Origin: Ilex aquifolium
Lineage: Eukaryota; Streptophyta; Magnoliopsida; Aquifoliales; Aquifoliaceae
Direction of reading: 5' to 3'
DNA length: 64,000 nt
Assembly: GCA_951799425.1 (NCBI GenBank)
Contig: OX637393.1
Location: forward strand, 28,877,744 to 28,941,743
The notes beneath the pieces are model-generated. The model was not told the DNA's origin. It searched no databases and worked only from the letters and a program-made list of their open reading frames with translations. Positions 59,535 through 64,000 of this stretch are shown here, piece after piece (the stretch's first letter is position 1; the number at the start of each line of letters is the position of its first letter). Both the position numbers and the translations under genes were made by a program.

Positions 59535-62500
59535 CTATTGGGAAAATGACCATGGACTCAATATCGGAATGAGCTCTAGGGGAGGTAGCTTTGGAATAGT
59601 TGCAAATCTTTGGCATTTCTTGCACTTTTGTACATAAATCCAAGTGTCCTTTTTCATTGTTAGATGGAAATACCTTGCCTTAACACTTTGTGGGTTAGGG
59701 CATGTCTTTTCAGATGTTTTACACAAACTCCTTCGTGCAACTCCTCGAGCACATACATTACTTCACTAGGACTCAAGCATCTTAAGTATGGGAACGTTCC
59801 CTGGGGCAGAGTGCCATGTTGTAGGTATGCAAATATCTCATCCATCCAACTCGCTTCTTGAGCTACTGGTTGAACAGCCGGGTTTCGGGTGCTTGGGTTA
59901 CGTAAAAATTCAATGGAAATGGTTTTAACTATATCATTAGACAAAGCTGAGGCTATTCTTGCAAGGCGGTCTACTTGTGAATTCTGCGATCGAGGTATCT
60001 GAGCAATCTTGAAATGCTCAAATTTTGGCATAAGTTCCTTTATAATGGTTAAGTGGGAGCTCATTTTGGGCTCCCTAGCCTCATAATCTCCCTCTAGCTG
60101 ACTCACGACTAGCTGCGAGTCACTCTATGCATAAAAGCATTTTACTCCAAGGGTTTCAGTGAGCTTCAAGCCTACAATGAGGGCCTCATATTTGACCGCA
60201 TTATTTAAGGCCTTGAATACGAAGTGCAGAGCATTCTCAATATTTTCTTCAATTGGTGAGATGAGTATTAGTCTAGCTCCTCCTCTAAATGATTTGGAAG
60301 ACCCATCAATGTACATTTTCTATGCGGGTTGCTAAAGATCTTGATCCACTTCCGGGTGCTTAGCTTCCCCAATTATAAATTTAGCTATCAAATTGGCTAC
60401 CATTTGACTCTTAACAGAGGTTTGTGGATCGTACTGTATGTCAAACTCATCTGGGTTGATGGATCACTTTGCTAACCTCCACGAAACATCAAGCTTCTGG
60501 AGGATTCGTCGCAAGGGGATATCAGTGATGAACATAATGTTATGTGCTTGAAAATAGGGTCTCTACTTCCTAGAGGCTATAACCAATGGAAGGACTACCT
60601 TTCCATAGTAGGATACCAAGCTTCTGCCCCCCTCAGCATTCAGCTTAGGTAATAAACTAGGTGTTTAATCTTTTTCCTTTGGCTAACTAGGACTACACTT
60701 GTGGCTTCTTATGACATTGCAAGGTACAAGTACAACCTTTCTCCCTACTCCAGTTTAACTAATAGTGGGGCCTTCTTGATGTATTCTTTTAGGGATTTGA
60801 AGGCTTCTTCGTACTCCATCCTTCACGTCTTCCTTAGAACTTTGAAAAAGGTGAGACACTTATCACTAGCCTTGGAAATAAATCTATTTAAGGCTGCCAC
60901 CCTTCCTGTGAGAACCTAAACTTCCTTGGTGCTCTTGGGGTACCTCATGTCTAGGAGTGCCTGGATCTTCTTAGGGTTAGCCTCTTCCTCTTTGGGTTAC
61001 CACAAAGCCCAAGAACTTCCCTAATGAGACCCCGAAAGCACACTTGGCACGGTTGAGCTCTATGTTATAGTTTCTGAGGATTTCAAAAGCTTCCCTCAGA
61101 TGGTCTATGTGCTCACAGGCTTGTAGGTTTTTGACAAACATAATGTCCATATACACTTCCATGAAGCTCCCTATGAGGTCTTTAAACATCTGGTTGACCA
61201 TCTTTTAGTAAGTGGCTCCTGAATCCTTTAGACCAGAGGACATCATCTTGTAGCAATAATTTCCCTCTTTTGTAATGAAAAAAGTCTTCTCCTAATCCAG
61301 TTTATGCATCATGATTTGGTTATAACTAGAGAAAGCATCCATGAACTTAAGTATTTCATACCTTCTTGTAGCATCGACCAGGACATCAGTTCTAGGCAAT
61401 GGGAAATAGTCTTTCGAGCATGCCTTGTTCAAATATGCCAAGTCCACAAACATACGCCACTTTCCATTAGCCTTTTTTACTAGCACCACATTGGCTAGCC
61501 ATTTTGGATATTGTATTTCTCTTATTGTACTAGATTCAAGGAGTTTCATTACCTCTTCAATAATTTCCTTGTTCTACTATGGGGTAAAATTCTGGCATTT
61601 TTGTTGTACTAGCTTAGAGACTGGGTTGACATTTAGTGTCCTCTATAACTGATGGGTCAAATCCCTTTCATATCTGACTATTTCCAGGAAAAAAACATAT
61701 TTGTTGGAGCGCAAGAACTCCACAAGTAACTACTTTCATATTTTTCTAAGCATCTTCCCTACGAAGGTGTTCTGCTCAGGCCGTTCCCCAATTTGAATTG
61801 GCTTGAGCTCATTGATAGACTAGGGGTGCTCGACCTTGTCTCTATGATATAATGACTCTATTTGCAGAGTTTCCTATTGCCTATTTGTCTCTCATGGAGG
61901 CTATGTAGCACTCTCATGCTTCTACTTAGTCATCTTGTACTTCCCCCACACTTGTCTTCGTTGGAAAGCATAGAAAGAGATGGTATGTTGATGCACTGCT
62001 CTCAATTTGGTCGTCCTAGGATGAAATTATAGGCTGAGGGGCAGTCCAACACATGGAAATTGGCCATTATTGTAGTTTGGTGTGGGGCTTGTCTAGTTGT
62101 GATTTGGATAACAATGGTTCCCAAAGGATAGACCTTTTCCCCTGAGAATCTGATCAATGGAGCATGATATCTACAGAGCTCTCACTGTCTATGAGGACTC
62201 TGCACATGGCTTATGGGTACTGAATTTCTTTAAGGTCATTGTCCGAGAATGTGATTAGCTGGCTTATGTGAGACTTCTTTCCTAGGTTTACTAAGCTAAC
62301 TTATTGCTCAGTCTTTGCTCGACGAGCATGGGATCCCCTAGTCAAGCTGCTTTTTCCCCCCTAACAAATCCTTTAGCGATTACTCTTACTTCCCCAATAG
62401 GTTTCTGATGCTGCACCTCATCTCTATTGGGTTGCACATCCACTTTCTTTTGGTGTCTGTGCACATTACAATTGCCAAGGTGCCTCTTATAAATAAGGTC

Positions 62501-63240
62501 CTCTATTTGGTTTTTTATGACCAAGCAATATTCGGTATTGTAACTGTGATCCCAATGGAATCTGCAATAGTTGTTTCTAAGCCTCTTGTTGGGGTGAGTC
62601 CGCATTTTCCTTGTCCTTTTCAGGACTCAGTCATCCAGAATCTAGAAAAGTATCATCTCAACTGGAGTGTCTAACGATGTATATCTATGAGTCTGCTCAT
62701 TTGGAGCCCGGGGACCTAGACGATCCCTAGCACTTTCTCATTCAATCCACTTCTTCTTTGGCCTGCTAGCTCTATCATTTCCACTTATTTGGTCACATCT
62801 TTTCCTTTCCTCGTGCATTTCTTTCTGGCTCATGCGAGCAAGGAGGGTGTCTTAACCATTCATATGACTGTGCTTTTGAGAGCAGATCGGTCATAGTCTA
62901 TGGTGGATCTTTGGATAGGAAGAAGAGGAATTGAGAGGGTTGGAGTCCTCCAATAAAAGTAGTGAGTGCTACTTTGTCATCCACATTGTCAATTTGGATA
63001 GACTTTATGGTGAATCTATCCTAAGCGTCTCATTTCTCGTCTACTTTACGTTGAGGAGATAAGTGGGTGGCCTTCTGTGTGTTCTCCCTCCAATGAAGTG
63101 GGTGATAAATAAGGTGTTGAGCTCGAAAAACTAGCTAATGGAACTGGGCTTTAACTTGTTAACCCAGTGCCTTACAGTGCCCTCAAGGGTAATATTGAAG
63201 GTCCTACAAATAATCTAGTCTAGGATGCTATAGGGCATCA
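59535..63240 (-). mobile_element. Tat-like gypsy gag-pol fossil
   Basis: Minus-strand parts in order: gag with zinc knuckle (62342-62605 reads CRFHWDHSYNTEYC, then PIGEVRVIAKGF), protease-like region (about 61.7-62.3 kb), reverse transcriptase (61292-61549 with VVLVKKANGKWRMFVD; 60977-61201 with YMDIMFVKN), RNase H (59.9-60.3 kb, YIDGSSKS) and the zinc-binding start of integrase (about 59535-59726, CKKCQRFA). The gag end resembles the young element's gag (PLGEIRVISGGF), so both are in the same lineage. It is broken in many places, and no LTR of its own is identified in the window. Old. Confidence 0.85.
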
Positions 63241-64000
63241 TTAGAGACTTGTCGTTTTCAAGGAATCATATGATAAATGCAGCGGAATTTAAAAAAATAA
63301 ATATTTGATTCCTCAGTCCAAGATCTATTCATGTTTAATACTAATCGAGAAACCTTAAATCTATAGAAAAGATTAAGGGTTAACTTTTGAAGTGTGCTTT
63401 TAACAATCTTCAACCTTTCTAAAAAACTTTGAATCTTCAAATCTAAAGTTGATCTTTGCCCCAAGCCTCACAATTATTTGGCCTCTATAAGTATCTACCT
63501 TAACCTTTGATAAACTAGTAGAGAGAGAGAATGATGGGTGAATTTTCTTGTGCTAGTAAGAGAATTGTTATCTCATATATCCACATCCTATATGAAGGTA
63601 TTTATAGAGCCTTAAAAGACTTTAATCCTAGTTTGGGTCAAGTTATAATTGTCTCATAATTACATATAACCATTTATTAATCATTAATTATAATAAAGTC
63701 CCTAATTAACTCTTAATTAGGTTTCACCCCAATTAATTCTTAATTGATTTTCTCTCATTTATCCTTCAGTTTTCAATCAATTCTATTATGTGTGACCTTA
63801 TAGGTTCAAGCATACTCGGTTGTTGACATTCGATAGTAACTACAAGTAGCATTTCAAATTAGAACCCTTTCTAATTTAGCTTGAATTAGAACTCTTCTAA
63901 TTTTCCCTTTATGAATAATAATTAATATATTTATATTAATTTCATTCTTCGGGCTTCTATTGATCATGAGTGACACCTAGCAGCATATTATGATCAACCT
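63241..64000. other. Unassigned AT-rich sequence, possibly LTR-derived
   Basis: Begins with TGATAAATGCAGCGGAATTT, which resembles text near copia LTR edges, and contains (AG)n near 63520 and a TATTTATAGAG TATA-like site near 63600. No ORF with a recognisable domain. The window end prevents a call. Confidence 0.3.

Overview
The window is nuclear DNA from a flowering plant, most likely a eudicot. It is AT-rich, its genes are split by GT-AG introns, and it is dense in plant transposons (Helitrons, hAT and MULE elements, foldback MITEs, Ty1/copia and Ty3/gypsy LTR elements). Only two host genes look functional, both on the minus strand, and there is one dead host gene. I cannot name the species and saw no rRNA or tRNA gene. 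|| Host genes. (1) 4726-5313: a one-exon 195-aa DUF688-type protein. (2) 10007-21071: a 17-exon gene for a 449-aa coiled-coil protein of the plant ADIP (afadin/alpha-actinin-binding) family. I rebuilt its exons by hand; they total exactly 1350 bp with phases that agree at every junction. Two introns of about 3.5 kb make up most of its length. (3) 25973-26742: a histone H4 pseudogene, frameshifted and split by a 470-bp MITE. || Layout. 1-3.7 kb: tail of an LTR element with an antisense plant-mobile-domain relic. 3.8-8 kb: MITEs, the DUF688 gene and a Helitron. 10-21 kb: ADIP gene. 21.2-23.5 kb: a palindromic element with a Helitron inside one arm, then a hAT element with a perfect 8-bp target duplication. 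25-27 kb: MITE and H4 relic. 29.4-34.9 kb: LTR fragment, TIR elements, second hAT copy. 35.0-39.2 kb: MULE with long inverted ends and a transposase remnant. 39.9-42.3 kb: copia fossil. 42.8-44.7 kb: TIR element with a third hAT copy inside it, again with a perfect 8-bp duplication. 45.5-50.9 kb: a very young LTR element with gag-protease only. 52-59.5 kb: a gypsy fossil split by a Helitron and a solo LTR. 59.5-63.2 kb: a Tat-like gypsy gag-pol fossil on the minus strand. || Most striking: the young LTR element carries, between its gag-protease ORF and its polypurine tract, about ten copies of a 54-55 bp unit. Each unit holds two different short perfect hairpins, about twenty in a row. I found no evidence of a new host defence or metabolic system; the novelty here lies in mobile-element structure.
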